Shown piece after piece: positions 22,227-32,210 of a DNA stretch of 64,000 nt. The first letter of the stretch is position 1. Each line of letters opens with the position of its first letter. A model generated the notes under the pieces. The model saw nothing but the letters and a program-made list of their open reading frames with translations, was not told where the DNA came from and did not search any database. Origin of the DNA: Pyrrhosoma nymphula. Taxonomy: Eukaryota; Arthropoda; Insecta; Odonata; Coenagrionidae. The position numbers were made by a program, and so were the translations under genes. Where the stretch lies: NCBI GenBank assembly GCA_963573305.1, contig OY754327.1:58086244-58150243 (forward strand). Direction: 5' to 3'.

Positions 22227-23080
22227 TTTTTCTGTACCATTTACATTGGCTCAATTTATTGTATGTGTCAACACTTAAATTACGAAAGCATTCCCTCCTT
22301 TCACCGTTCTTTACACATTCTTTATCACATGAATCAGTAGGTTCACTAAGGTCTGAGTCGATATTTTCAACAGAAGTTATATGTTTTGCCTTTTAAGGTT
22401 TTAAATAGACTTTTTGATGTGGCCCGATTCTTTACAGAAATTACACTTGCTATTCATATGTTGACTTTTGTTTGCAAAATGAGGTCCAATGCAAAGGAAA
22501 CGAGTTGCAATTTATCATGAGTAGATTGATTTTTTTGCATTTTTACCATGACTTTATTTCTTATTACCCACTGGCATTTTAGTATTTGAAACATTACCGC
22601 AACCTTGATTGAGCCACCTTTTCTTTGTTTTGCTCTCATTTGTATTCACTGGGTTGCCACTAAGCTGATAAGCATCCAGGTATGAGGATTCCATACTTGA
22701 TACGATCTCTAAAACGCAGTCCAAGGTCAGTCCCTTCGTTTCCAGAAGTCAATCCTTGATCTTCTGAATCCAAATCCCTCTGGTAAACTGGTTCCTCCGA
22801 GCCATCTAAGTAAACTGCCAACATTACAGGTTGCTGCCATTTTTCATAGAGCAGTAATGTACTGGTGAACCATCTCACCATCTTCTTGCACTCAATGATG
22901 GAATTGATAGTACTCTGCAATCTCTAGGGTCTCAGGATCAAAATGATCCATTAGTAGTTTCATGATTTCACTGTGACTTTTTATTTCTGGCAAAGATGAA
23001 GAGAGCGTATCACATACCACATCATACGTATCTCTGCCTATGTAATGCAGCAAATACCTTATTTTAGTTTTGTCCAACAT
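22227..23080 (-). pseudogene. Gypsy gag remnant with zinc knuckle
   Basis: On the minus strand, KTKIRYLLHYIGRDTYDVVC (from 23080) matches the capsid block of one large gypsy lineage (YLLHYIGxEAYDVLCD). It continues with LLMDHFDPETLEIAEYYQFH, then shifts frame at about 22900. Near 22450 a knuckle reads CNFCKESGHIKKS with the final cysteine lost. Several stops separate it from the protease frame starting at 22226. Confidence 0.8.
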
Positions 23081-23300
23081 AATTTTATAATTTTAAAGGC
23101 TCCTTCAAAGAGGTGTAGTCACAGTTAAATTTACTCCTGGCGTTGTAAAACTCAATGAAGTTTGATGGATGTGCATATTTTCGACATTCGGCATTTTACT
23201 TGTGTGATTTACCGGCAATGCAAAATTTCCTGAATTTAGCAAAACATTAACATAATTGTTCCTGTACTCTGCCCTGAAGCAATCCCATCCTCATCGCCAC

Positions 23301-23477
23301 TATTGGGGATTGTACAGGAACACACATGATGCCGGTTTTAAGGTATTTATTGGGTCTTTTACACAGGTTTTACTGTGGCAGACTGGGACGAGTCACATGT
23401 CACACCACTTGTAAGCCTGGCTGGGCTACCAACTATATGTATATCACTTTGTGCAACAGGGCTGCCACCTTACAACA
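23301..23477 (-). repeat. Gypsy 5' LTR
   Basis: 177 bases aligning with 13794-13893 plus 16607-16682. It shares GGCAGACTGG, the GTCACATG hAT target site, and the end GGGCTGCCACCTTACAACA. It is followed by the TSD GTGTG. Confidence 0.85.
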
Positions 23478-23488
23478 GTGTGCATTTA

Positions 23489-23658
23489 CCGTATATGCAT
23501 GAATCTAAGACGAACCCGATTCTAAGATGACCCCTTATTTTCAGAAATCCACAATGGGAAAAAAGTCATGGATTTTGCTTCCAATTGTAAGGCGAATCCT
23601 CTTTTCTTCGGAAGCCAAGAAGGGAAAAAAACTTTGTCTTAGATTTGTGCAAATATGG
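23489..23658. mobile_element. 170-bp MITE, TA-flanked
   Basis: The left end is CCGTATATGCATGAATCTAAGA and the right end reverse-complements to CCATATTTGCACAAATCTAA. TA lies on both sides. The internal halves are roughly mirror-image (TTTTCAGAAATCC / GGAAGCC). It sits seven bases beyond the gypsy TSD. Confidence 0.7.
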
Positions 23659-23779
23659 TAATAATTTTTGTTTTGTGTGATGCTGAAATTTCAAAGTATT
23701 TAAGTCTATGCTAGCAGATAAATACTATTTCTCCTGGGAAAGGGATGTGGTTTTTTAATAAGTTTGAAATAGATGGGTA

Positions 23780-24358
23780 CAGTAAAACCTCATACGAACA
23801 GCAGTTTTCCTCATGAATGTGTCTGTATGTGAAAGGTGTCTGTAAGTCAGAGGTGAGACCAGCACATTGGTACATATCATTCTGTTTCATGCATTAAGGT
23901 GATCTGTCAATATCAGAAAGGAATTAATGGCTATGGGAAAGGTGTTTCATAGGGTTATAAATTAACCACCGGGATGTGCATAGTGATAACATTAGCCTGG
24001 ATTTTGACATTAACAATCCTGAGAATTTACCCACTGGTCCCTCCACTCCCTTTCACTTGCAACTGACCACCATACTTTATCTTCTATCTATGTTTTCCAT
24101 TCTTATAGGATAAACTTTTTCTCAATTCCCTCATAAAATTTACCTAGAGAGACCCTCGGTGAATTGAATTACCCATCTATAGGATGTACATCTAGGAAAA
24201 AAATCTATCAAAAATGTGTCCATGACCTTAATTGAGAGTCTCCGTATGTGAGAGGGTCTTTCCAAGCGGAGTTGCATACAACTTAGTCCAGGACCCGAAA
24301 ACTGTCCGTAAGTTGGAGGTGTCCATATGTCAGAGGTGTCCATACACAGGTTTCACTG
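23780..24358. mobile_element. 579-bp non-autonomous pogo-like element
   Basis: The left end CAGTAAAACCTCATACGAAC follows TA. The right end reverse-complements to CAGTGAAACCTGTGTATGGA. Internal stretches echo each other in inverted form (GTGTCTGTAAGTCAGAGGTG near 23840; GTCCGTAAGTTGGAGGTGTCC near 24305). No coding capacity. Confidence 0.7.
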
Positions 24359-24614
24359 AATTTAAAGAAAAATGTTATCTCATTGTTAGTGCTTTTAATC
24401 ACACATCATGATCTTCTAAAACATGTTTTATGCGATAAATAATTGTTTTTGTTGAAGTAAAAAATTAAATAAGGCAAGAGCATCCTATTTTTAAAACCCA
24501 GTCATTTTAAGGTTATCAAATGATAAACTTTCTAACTCACATAAAGTAAACTTAGTTCATATTTTACACCCTCTATGTGTGACTTACATGTTTTTATGTG
24601 ATTCTGATTTCCAG
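24359..24614 (+). other. CHERP intron 3' end
   Basis: AT-rich intron sequence ending in the acceptor GATTTCCAG at 24606-24614. No other feature. Confidence 0.5.
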
Positions 24615-24830
24615 CTGCTCACATTATGGGAGTCAAAGAGCAACTATTTTGAACCATCGGTGATTGAGAGGTTGAAACATCCATCTCAGTCATGGTCAGA
24701 GTATCAGGCTAGCCTCATCACAGAACATGCTGCAGCTCTTACTCCTGTTACAGCTGCTGTGCAGCGCACCTATGAGGGGTATCAGGCCCAACATCAAGCT
24801 TTTGTTCGCCATGCAACTCAACAGATCCAG
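24615..24830 (+). CDS. CHERP: CHERP exon: post-CID helical region, 216 nt
   Basis: The exon opens in phase 0 with LLTLWESKSNYFEPSVIERL, matching CHERP LLQLWEKNGYFDDSIIQQL, and continues SWSEYQASLITEHAAAL (LGQYQATLINEYSSVV in vertebrates). It ends TQQIQ in phase 0 before GTAATC. Exactly 72 codons, no frame damage. Confidence 0.93.
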
Positions 24831-25310
24831 GTAATCATTTATGCATGTGGGAATTGTAATCAATGTTTAGGAGAATTTATAATTTATGAGTGAAAATTAG
24901 CATACATTAGACTTGATTAGATTTGCATTAGACTTGAAAGCAATAGTTAGAAAGCACAGTGGTATCATCAGTTAATTTTAGCAAAATATATTCTTTTATT
25001 TTGATATACATGGTAAATCTTCATTAGAGTGGAATTTTTACATTAATCAGCTCAATGTCGAAACATGATCGCCTAAAAGTAAGATAATTTTGTTGAATAG
25101 AGGAGGAAATCATCTGTATTACCGATTTGAGAATTTCCATGTAAATATGTTATAAATTGCATTGAAGCATTCATAACAAGATTTTACCATATTTCTCTTA
25201 TCTGCCCTATATATTAAGAGTTTCTATCCTCTCTTTGAATTTTATTATTAACTTGATTGCATCATTGTATTTATTATGCTATTTTGCATCTTTTTTATGA
25301 CAATCACCAG

Positions 25311-25569
25311 CAATTGGAGCAACAGAAACAGCAGATGGAGCAACAGGCAGTAGTGGCTGCAGCTGCAGCTGTTGCAGCCGCAGCCGTGGTCTCGGGTGTC
25401 GGTGTGGGGGGTGACGGCACGGCTACACACATCCCAGGTGGGCACTTGCCAAGTGACATGCAGGGCCAGCAACAGGGGCCTCCGTCAAACCAGCAGCAGG
25501 GTCAGGGTGGTGGGGATTTAAGTTTCAACCTTCCCCCTCCCGGTTATGCCCCCTCAGGATTTCCTCCAG
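25311..25569 (+). CDS. CHERP: CHERP exon: Gln/Ala-rich and Gly/Pro-rich linker
   Basis: It follows CAATCACCAG in phase 0. It begins QLEQQKQQMEQQ, then an alanine-rich run, a Gly/Val stretch and a Gln/Pro/Gly-rich tail ending PPPGYAPSGFPPG. In vertebrates the same position is a Gln run followed by a long Pro-rich, disordered region; here it is much shorter unless further exons lie in the next intron. It ends in phase 1 (G|), which fits the exon at 43125. Low complexity makes this exon less certain alone, but the splice sites and phase fit. Confidence 0.85.
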
Positions 25570-26512
25570 GTAATTCATGTCCAGGACTGTGCATGAAGAA
25601 AAAACAACAGTAATCCCATTAACTTTGGGGAAAGTTGCGTCACTCAGGTTGTTGGCTGCAGTACAGACTTAATTAGAGTTGGTGATTTGTAGCATTTATA
25701 AATTCATGATTTAGCTTTGTTAAAGGTCAAATAGCATCGTGCTACGTATATGTAGATGGTAAGGGGAAAAACTTGTGCAAATTCTTCTCAATAGGAAGCA
25801 TAATTTACACCATTCATTGCAATCCAAAGCAGGTGGTTATTACAGCGGACTCTTGTTACCACGTTCTTAATAAGAACTTAGAAGATGCAATTTTCCACAG
25901 ATAAAAATTTATTCGACTCTGGTTTCGATGCACTGCATCATCATCATCATACCTCCCTTTTAACCACATTCTTGAAGGGAACCGGGATTTTGAACGTGGT
26001 GACCAGGAAAACGTGCAAAACAGGGTAGGCATTCCATGGAAAGTCAAATAAGTATTTGTTGGTTGCATCACTTTCAGGGGATGTTATCCTGCTGCTCATT
26101 TTAGCTCATGCCGTAGATAACTGGTGATCATTTATTGCAAAAATAGTTTCTTTTTCACCTATCCCACCTCCCAAGAGATTACATATGATACCTAACATTG
26201 ATGCGTACCAATGATTAATGATGATGACAATGACCAAACAGGTTTATGTTCTGTAAACTAAAGCATCTGTAAACTAAACCATGTTCAGTTTACAGATGCT
26301 GCTTTTACAAAATTCAGCGGAAAAGTTAGCGAAGCCATCTAGCGATATTTTTCTCTTCGCACTTCCAATGAAATAATTAGGTCAGAGGACAGATGAATCC
26401 GCAGCGCGAATGCCCACTTCTCACTCAATTGCGCTTCATGTTTGTGGAAATCGTGGATACAAAAATGAAATTGATTGTAATAAATTACAATTATTGCACG
26501 AAAAATGCTATG
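25570..26512 (+). other. Intron DNA with a single-armed hammerhead-like repeat
   Basis: No gene. 25840-25862 (CAGCGGACTCTTGTTACCACG) resembles a pogo-type terminus. 25870-25965 carries one arm of the repeat found as a palindrome at 56041-56180 (separate entry). Confidence 0.4.
25874..25960 (-). ncRNA. Hammerhead-like repeat arm
   Basis: The minus strand reads TGATGATGATGCAGTGCATC, GAAAC, CAGA, GTCG, then AATAAAT and TTTTTATCTGTGGAAAATTG. The stem GATGCA..TGCATC, GAAAC and the N4-GTC spacing follow the hammerhead order, and the tail matches the arms at 56041-56180. The first core bases are TATGATGA rather than CTGATGA, so it is probably decayed. Confidence 0.35.
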
Positions 26513-26808
26513 CAGTGAACTCTCGATTATCCGGGCTGATGATGGGGAGAGGACGCACGGATAATCAGAAAACACGGATAATCCGAACTTTCACTTTTAT
26601 TTCTTATAATTTTCATAATATACGTAAAAAATGATGCAATATCATTTGCGCACGTGGTCCGTTATTTTAGATTGTTTCATGGACTAATTGTGAGTTTTCT
26701 TCACCCCACCACGTATCTTTTTAGCAGCGATAATGCCATTGTAGTCGTATTCTTACTGCTTCGTATAATGCAGCAGAGCATCTACGAAGTTGAGCGCCTG
26801 GCTGTGAT

Positions 26809-27290
26809 TTATGCGTTCGCTGCCCCCCTCGTCTTCATCCCCGCTACTTCAACTCTCCCATTCCCTTCCTCTCCCCCTTGTCCGATTGCGGCGTAAACAA
26901 TATCACTATCAGTCACATGCTGGAAGACCGGGACACTTTCATCTCTCCTTAGCCATTCTTCTAAGTTCTCCGCATCAACATTTTCGAATCCTTTCATAGT
27001 TTTCACTAAACCCCCAAACTCGGAAAATCCCCAAAAATCACCTTCGAGGTTAAACAAAAGTTTCCTCCAAGAAGGAACTAGTGTAACAGGTTTCACGGAG
27101 GACCCGGCCTCTGACACACCGTGAATTGCATCCAATTTTGCCATTTTCTTCCAAAATTTCAATAAATTATCGTCTTCATTGGCTAGCGTCCTGAGAAGAC
27201 ATACTCGTTAATTCCTTTTCATTGATTCGATGACGCCGTGATCCATTGGCTTTAGTATGGAAGTGACGTTCGGGGGTAAGAAAAAAATGT
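26809..27290 (-). pseudogene. Tigger/CENP-B-like transposase C-terminal remnant 1
   Basis: Reading from 27290 on the minus strand, FLPPNVTSILKPMDHGVIES contains the third catalytic aspartate (PxDxGVI). After a stop and frameshift near 27210 come LLRTLANEDDNLLKFWKKM, then LDAIHGVSEA, WRKLL and a C-terminal segment with VDAENLEEWL. These match the pogo/Tigger DDE_1 family. The N-terminal DNA-binding HTH half and the first two catalytic acidic residues are absent. Confidence 0.8.
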
Positions 27291-28511
27291 GCACTGTTTT
27301 GAGAGGCAATTGTTATGTCGCTGATGGCTCTGACGAACTCTTGTGGGTTCTACATGATTCTAAGAGGTTATCTTGACCGTCACAGGGCGCTCGCTCGTAT
27401 TTATGATCTTTCTTTTGTCTGTTTGATTTTCCTGCTGACAGCTTGTCAGCTTGAGGATTTCCCTCTCTCAGGCACGTTGGCCTTGGGAGTTGATGAGGGT
27501 CCATGGTTATCCCTTAGCTTCACGATAGTGATTCTGGAGTATCGTATTACCCACAGCCGTTAGATTTATTGCCTGCTCGTACCTCTTTACCGTTATTTTT
27601 TCTCAATGCTTCCTTCTACTCAATGATTTTCTTCTACTGCGCTAGCCTTTTGAGTTTGATTTCTTGTGTTTCCTCTCGCTCATTTTTTGTCCCATCACAT
27701 ACTGTTTGGACTTCGTCTTCGGAAATAAGTCCACCGTGCATTTATTGTTAATCTCCCTGGACTCTCCTAGATTTCTTTTCTGGTATTGACCCCTGCTTTG
27801 TTTGGTCATTCAATTCTGGAATTTTTACCGACCTCTGCGTTTGATTGGTAGCAGGGCGTTCTTTGGATTACCTGAGCCAACCTCAACAGTGTTATGTTCA
27901 TTTATAGTCCTACGCGTCATCTTAGACTTTTCTCTCGGCATTTTGGGACTGATTATTTTTACATTTACCGGTGCTTTATTTTGGCTGTCTTGCGGCATCC
28001 TTGTAACTTAGGCTTTATTTTGCCCTTGGATTATCGTTGGCTTATTCTCCACTGTCCCTTTTGAGACATTCACTGATTCTACATCCAAAAATACTTAAAG
28101 AATGTATGTATTTTTCAAGAAGAGCATTCCAATGGAAGGTTTTTAAGAAATTCTGTAAGAAAATGAGCGCGGGGATGAATTTTTAGACAACTTTTCCGAA
28201 GATTACTCTACATCCCTCCTTTCCCTAACCTCCTGATCACGTCGCCATAATATCTCATCGATTTAAATAACTAATAAAAAAATTCTGACCGATGGTTCTG
28301 TTTAAAAGTGATTGAGAGGATAGGGAAAGCATGCAAATTTTAGGCACTGAAGAGGAAGAGGAAGATGCTTCCAGAGCTCAATCTGCTGAACCATCTACGT
28401 CGGGTGGGAGTCTCTGCTAAAGAAAAATAATTTCCAATTTCACCTTCGGAATTTGAAGATAGCTGAAATGAAGACGATTTACCGTAGGTAGGCTTCTGCG
28501 GGTTGATGGAT
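27291..28511. other. Unassigned interior of Tigger element
   Basis: No recognisable domain. The ORFs here (for example 27315-27563 plus and 27313-27504 minus) show no conserved motif. This may be decayed element DNA or an unrecognised insertion. Confidence 0.3.
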
Positions 28512-28753
28512 GTGAAGATACAGGTATTCCAGGTTTTACTCCGCGTTGGTCCATCTTCTTCGGACGAAATGTTTTGCCGGCGTCGCAGTCGAAATTCGGC
28601 GTTGAGTCGACCACTTCTCGACTGCAACTTCACGACTGCCAAAGTCGCAAGTCGGCGTAGAATCGACCGCTTCACGACTGCAACGCCGGCGAAACCATCG
28701 TCCGAAGATGATGGACCAACGCGGAGTAAAACACTGAAGACCTGTATCTTCAC
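28512..28753. mobile_element. 242-bp foldback element
   Basis: An almost complete palindrome: left arm GTGAAGATACAGGTATTCCA, right arm ending CCTGTATCTTCAC. Sub-blocks CCGCGTTGGTCCATC and GACGATGG-type segments mirror each other, with a centre of repeated CGACTGC / GCAGTCG units. GATTTACCG occurs just outside on both sides (28477-28487 and 28754-28762), possibly part of a target duplication. ORFs on both strands here are by-products of the palindrome. Confidence 0.75.
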
Positions 28754-28885
28754 GATTTACCGCCACATTTGAAGAAGAAATTCCCAGAATTCATATGGTA
28801 CTCTATGGATCTGAATCCGGGAATTCATGGATGCTATCCCCAAGGTTCTAGATGCAAGGTGAGTGCTAGCGAAGATTGTGCGATA

Positions 28886-30596
28886 CAGTAAGTCCTCGAC
28901 TTATGCGGTTAATTCGTCCCAAAAACTTTCACGCAAGTCAAAATCCACGTAAGTCGAAACATAACACCTTACCTATCCATTTTTGAACCATTAGTGGTGC
29001 CGCTTTTACTGCGATTAGCGGCAGTCGGCGAGGATTACAGAAAACGCCATCTTTTGACTTGGTAAATAATGATCCCAATGATCAAATCACAACGGAAACA
29101 CAAGTTTGCCTGTCTGCAGCACGAACATGTTCTTTTTTTTTCTGTGATCGACAACAGGCGTCATCTATGGAGTTGATAATTAATTACGTGGGAAGGTCAA
29201 ACTACGCCGAAAAAAGACGTTGATGCCGTAAGGCCGGTGACAGGCTCACTTTATCTTCGCGTTTCTTTCGTCGCGACAGGTATGTGGCGAAAGCTCGTAA
29301 AAGGTCCAACACAGAGCCATTACGGCCATGCTTGCGACCTACTACAGAATTGAAAGCGCTGCATGTCGTGTTTATGGTGCGATACGACAAATATCCTATG
29401 TACACTCCCCTTACCGAGGACTGGCGGACGTGTTGCTGCTTATCGGGCCGTGTTAGTAGAGTGGGAGTTTCAAACACTCGTAGTTTGGCATCAACTCTTG
29501 CGTGCTTGACACTGAGTCGCGGGTCGTCACCCGGTGTATCTTTCGCAGCAACAGAGACACGGAGAAAATGCAAGCATGTCACCGACCTAAAGCTGGGTTC
29601 ACTTGGGGCGGAAAAGGTTGCGGCAATGGAAAAGCGGAAACCCAATCACAGATCTGCGGCAAGCGAAGGGGCGGAGCTTCGGCCGGCGGAACGGGCGAAT
29701 TGACACAAGGACAGAAAGGGACGTGGAAAGCTGAGTGCAGAGACAGAAAGCGGAATAGAGGAATGGGGAGGAAGGAATATGAAGGGGGAGGAAGGATGAG
29801 AAATTGGGAAGCATATGCACACGGAACGGCGAAAAAGGGAAAGTAAACATGGTGGGTGTTCAAATTCTCATCAAGAAGCATTTATTGAATAACGCCTGAT
29901 TCTGAAGCGATGAAGAGTAAAGTAAATGAAAAAAATATTAAAGAATGTATATCATTCCCTGTAATAAAATTTATATAGCAATAGGTCGTTCGTATTTTCG
30001 GGACCAATTAATTGATTAACTTCGGTGTGAAATTACTCGACGGAGACAAAGTTAAATGAGTAGAAGTGTGTGGTAATAAGTAATTAAGGTCATTATGTAT
30101 GAATGAAAATTTAATAATAATTTATGTCACTAAAAGTGCATATAATATGCAAAGAGTTTGTATATAATAGACTTCTTGGTTCCGAGATTTTGAATTGTTT
30201 TCCGCAACCACGGCGGATGTAGCTGTTCATTTGTTTTGACGTCACATTCCGTGTGCGGAACGAGGAAAATATGAAAAATTCTATCCGCCCGATCCGCCTC
30301 TTCTCATTCCGGCGACCTATGATTGGCTATCCGCTTAACCGTATTCCGCTTTCCGTGTCGTTTTCCGTACGTTGGAATCCAGCTGCAGGCTTTAGCTCCA
30401 CTAGCTAGCTTTAGCTAAAAGTTTTTTTAATAAATCGTTTTAGCTCCACCCCTTTTACCTCGGCCAACTCGTGCTTTCCGCTTTTCCGTCTCCGTGTTTC
30501 TGCGACGTTTTCTGTCCATGTGAACCCCACTTAACTGAACATCCGTGTAACTCCGGATCCGTGTAACTTGGATTCGCGTAAGTCGAGGACTTACTG
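28886..30596. mobile_element. 1.7-kb pogo-like TIR element
   Basis: The left end CAGTAAGTCCTCGACTTATG follows TA. The right end reverse-complements to CAGTAAGTCCTCGACTTACG, followed by TA. Subterminal ACGTAAGTCGAA and CGTGTAACTC repeats resemble transposase-binding sites. No transposase is recognised. It holds a TAA-flanked element at 29591-30531. Confidence 0.82.
29591..30531. mobile_element. 941-bp TAA-flanked MITE, PIF/Harbinger-like
   Basis: The left end AGCTGGGTTCACTTGGGGCG and the right end, which reverse-complements to AGTGGGGTTCACATGGACAG, are flanked by TAA (29588-29590, 30532-30534). TAA duplications suggest PIF/Harbinger. Subterminal GGAAAAGCGGAAA (left) and GGAAAAGCGGAAAG (right, reverse) also mirror. 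No Harbinger gene is present. Confidence 0.6.
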
Positions 30597-30984
30597 TACT
30601 ATATTTTTCCGTTAATTGTTTTTTTCAGTTGATCTCATGAAGTTTATCGTGGACGAAACCATTAATTAATGTAAATATACCAGCGATAAAGCTCCGGAGA
30701 GTGCATATTCACGGCTCAAAAGTTGTAAAGATACTGACGATGAACAATGAGGTAAACATAACATGTTCATTGTAAGGAAAACAATTACGTTTTATATGGT
30801 GGATTTAAGTGGCAAGAAATGGCCTTACGTAAGTCTTGCTTGTATTAGATTGCTAAAATTCAAATGAGTTTTTTGATAGAATTTTTTTATATTAACCGCA
30901 GAAAATATGGACGAAGAGTAAAAAATCACACACGGATAATCCGCAACATGGATAATCCGCGCATGGATAATCAGGAGTTCACTG

Positions 30985-31069
30985 TACATATAAACTTATG
31001 GGGGCTGGAAGAATCTGTCCAGGGTGCCTTGATTTTTCATTTTGAGCCCTAACTCCTTGATAGGATAGT
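30985..31069. other. Junction between two Tigger-type elements
   Basis: Short sequence between the right Tigger terminus and a second Tigger transposase remnant. Nothing else seen. Confidence 0.3.
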
Positions 31070-32210
31070 CCATTTTTATTAAAGCATTCATCAAACTTTC
31101 ATCGACTTCATGACTGGTGAGGTAATGTCACACTATCTCCATTGCTTCCACTGCTTTTGCAAATGTTAGTGGAGATTCGGGCTCTCCTTTGTCTTTTCCA
31201 TTGTCTTCTTCCTTTCTTACTTTCTGTTCATAAACTTCATCTATTGACATTAATCTACTGATAAAAATGCACGATAATGAGATTCACGGACTTTTTCAAT
31301 TACATTTAGGAAGATGAAGGATTATGTTTGGAATATTTAATTCATTTGTTATGTAATTATGTCCAAAAATAAAGCTTCATTTTTAGAAGTCACAAATCCC
31401 AACAACCAACCTGCAGACTTAGATATCGGCGTCACAGGTGACGTACTCGTTGAAGGTCTTACCCTCCCCTTCTCCGAACAGCTGATCCCAGCCCTCAAGG
31501 GTGTGCTGCCTCATCACTCAGCGATGCGGAACAGTCCTCATTTGTGGTGCGATGAAATCCAGAGGTTCGAAAGCAATTTCTTATGCTCTTGGCTTTGTCG
31601 GAGTCGCAGGCATACTTTTCAAAATACATCGCTTTCTGGATATTTTCTCTTCTTCGTGACTCGTGAAGGCTGGCCAACCTCTCATTAACAAGTAGTTCCC
31701 TGTACCTATGTTTCATACATCGTATGATGTCTTGATCGAGGTGCTGAAGTACACTCGAGCAATTTGGTGGAAAAAACCCCACTTTAACATTTATTAAAAA
31801 TGCAGTGTCTATTGGATGTGCTTTGCTGTTATCAATTAGCAAAAAAAATTTACAATGTTGTCCACCCATCTTGGCATGCAGTGCTCGCAGGAACTTCTCA
31901 AAAATTGTTTGGTTATCCAGACATTAGAGTTTCAATCATTCGTCCAAGGTAATGTTTGAAGCATTTGGGGCATTTATATTTCTCGATCACTAACGGAATA
32001 TATGGTTCCATTCCAATATTGTTGCAACATAGGACAGTCAGCCTCTCCTTACTCATTTTACCTCCATGACACTTATCTCCTCTAAATACCAGTGTTTTAT
32101 CAGGAAGCAAATTAAAAAATAAGCCCGTATCATCTGCATTAAAAACGTTATTCGGGCTGTAGTTTTCGATGATGACATAGATGAAGATCACTTCTACTGT
32201 TGCTCACGCA
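31070..32210 (-). pseudogene. Tigger/CENP-B-like transposase remnant 2
   Basis: From 32191 on the minus strand, NVFNADDTGLFFNLLPDKTL holds the first catalytic aspartate region, then KSKERLTV-like text (MSKERLTVLCCNN). After a gap, 31869-31495 gives LLIDNSKAHPIDTAFL (second Asp, DN-AH) and SSVLQHLDQDIIRCMKHRYR (third Asp). The C-terminus continues in another frame (FNEYVTCDADI, 31460-31420) toward 31070. All three catalytic positions remain but frames are broken. The N-terminal HTH is missing. It is a different lineage from remnant 1. Confidence 0.87.

Larger units (their letters stand above)
13794..23477 (-). mobile_element. Ty3/gypsy retrotransposon with nested hAT and LINE
   Basis: An LTR element lies on the minus strand. 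The right-hand (5') LTR is 23301-23477. The left-hand (3') LTR is 13794-13893 plus 16607-16682, split by a hAT. Plus-strand LTR ends are TGTTGGGG (TATTGGGG on the right) and CCTTACAACA. GTGTG flanks both sides as TSD. Next to the 5' LTR the minus strand reads GTGGCGATGAGGATGGGATT, a typical gypsy primer-binding region. Order on the minus strand is gag, zinc knuckle, protease, RT (split by a LINE), integrase. The LTRs look only about three-quarters identical, so it is old. Without inserts it is about 4 kb, implying internal deletions. Confidence 0.88.
26513..30984 (-). mobile_element. Tigger-type DNA transposon with nested insertions
   Basis: The left terminus is CAGTGAACTCTCGATTATCC. The right reverse-complements to CAGTGAACTCCTGATTATCC, followed by TA. 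These are classic Tigger/pogo ends, with subterminal GGATAATCCG repeats (26560-26590, 30935-30965). A transposase C-terminus lies next to the left end (minus strand). The middle holds a 242-bp foldback and a 1.7-kb TIR element, itself containing a third element. Confidence 0.8.

Noticed and set aside
28340..28772. Several ORFs of 65-137 codons on both strands
   Set aside because: They lie over a 242-bp palindrome, so the translations mirror one another and carry no domain.
29202..29881. ORFs of 83-147 codons on both strands
   Set aside because: They fall inside non-autonomous TIR elements, show no motif and overlap each other in antisense.
31359..31688. 109-codon plus ORF
   Set aside because: It is the antisense shadow of the Tigger transposase C-terminus on the minus strand.
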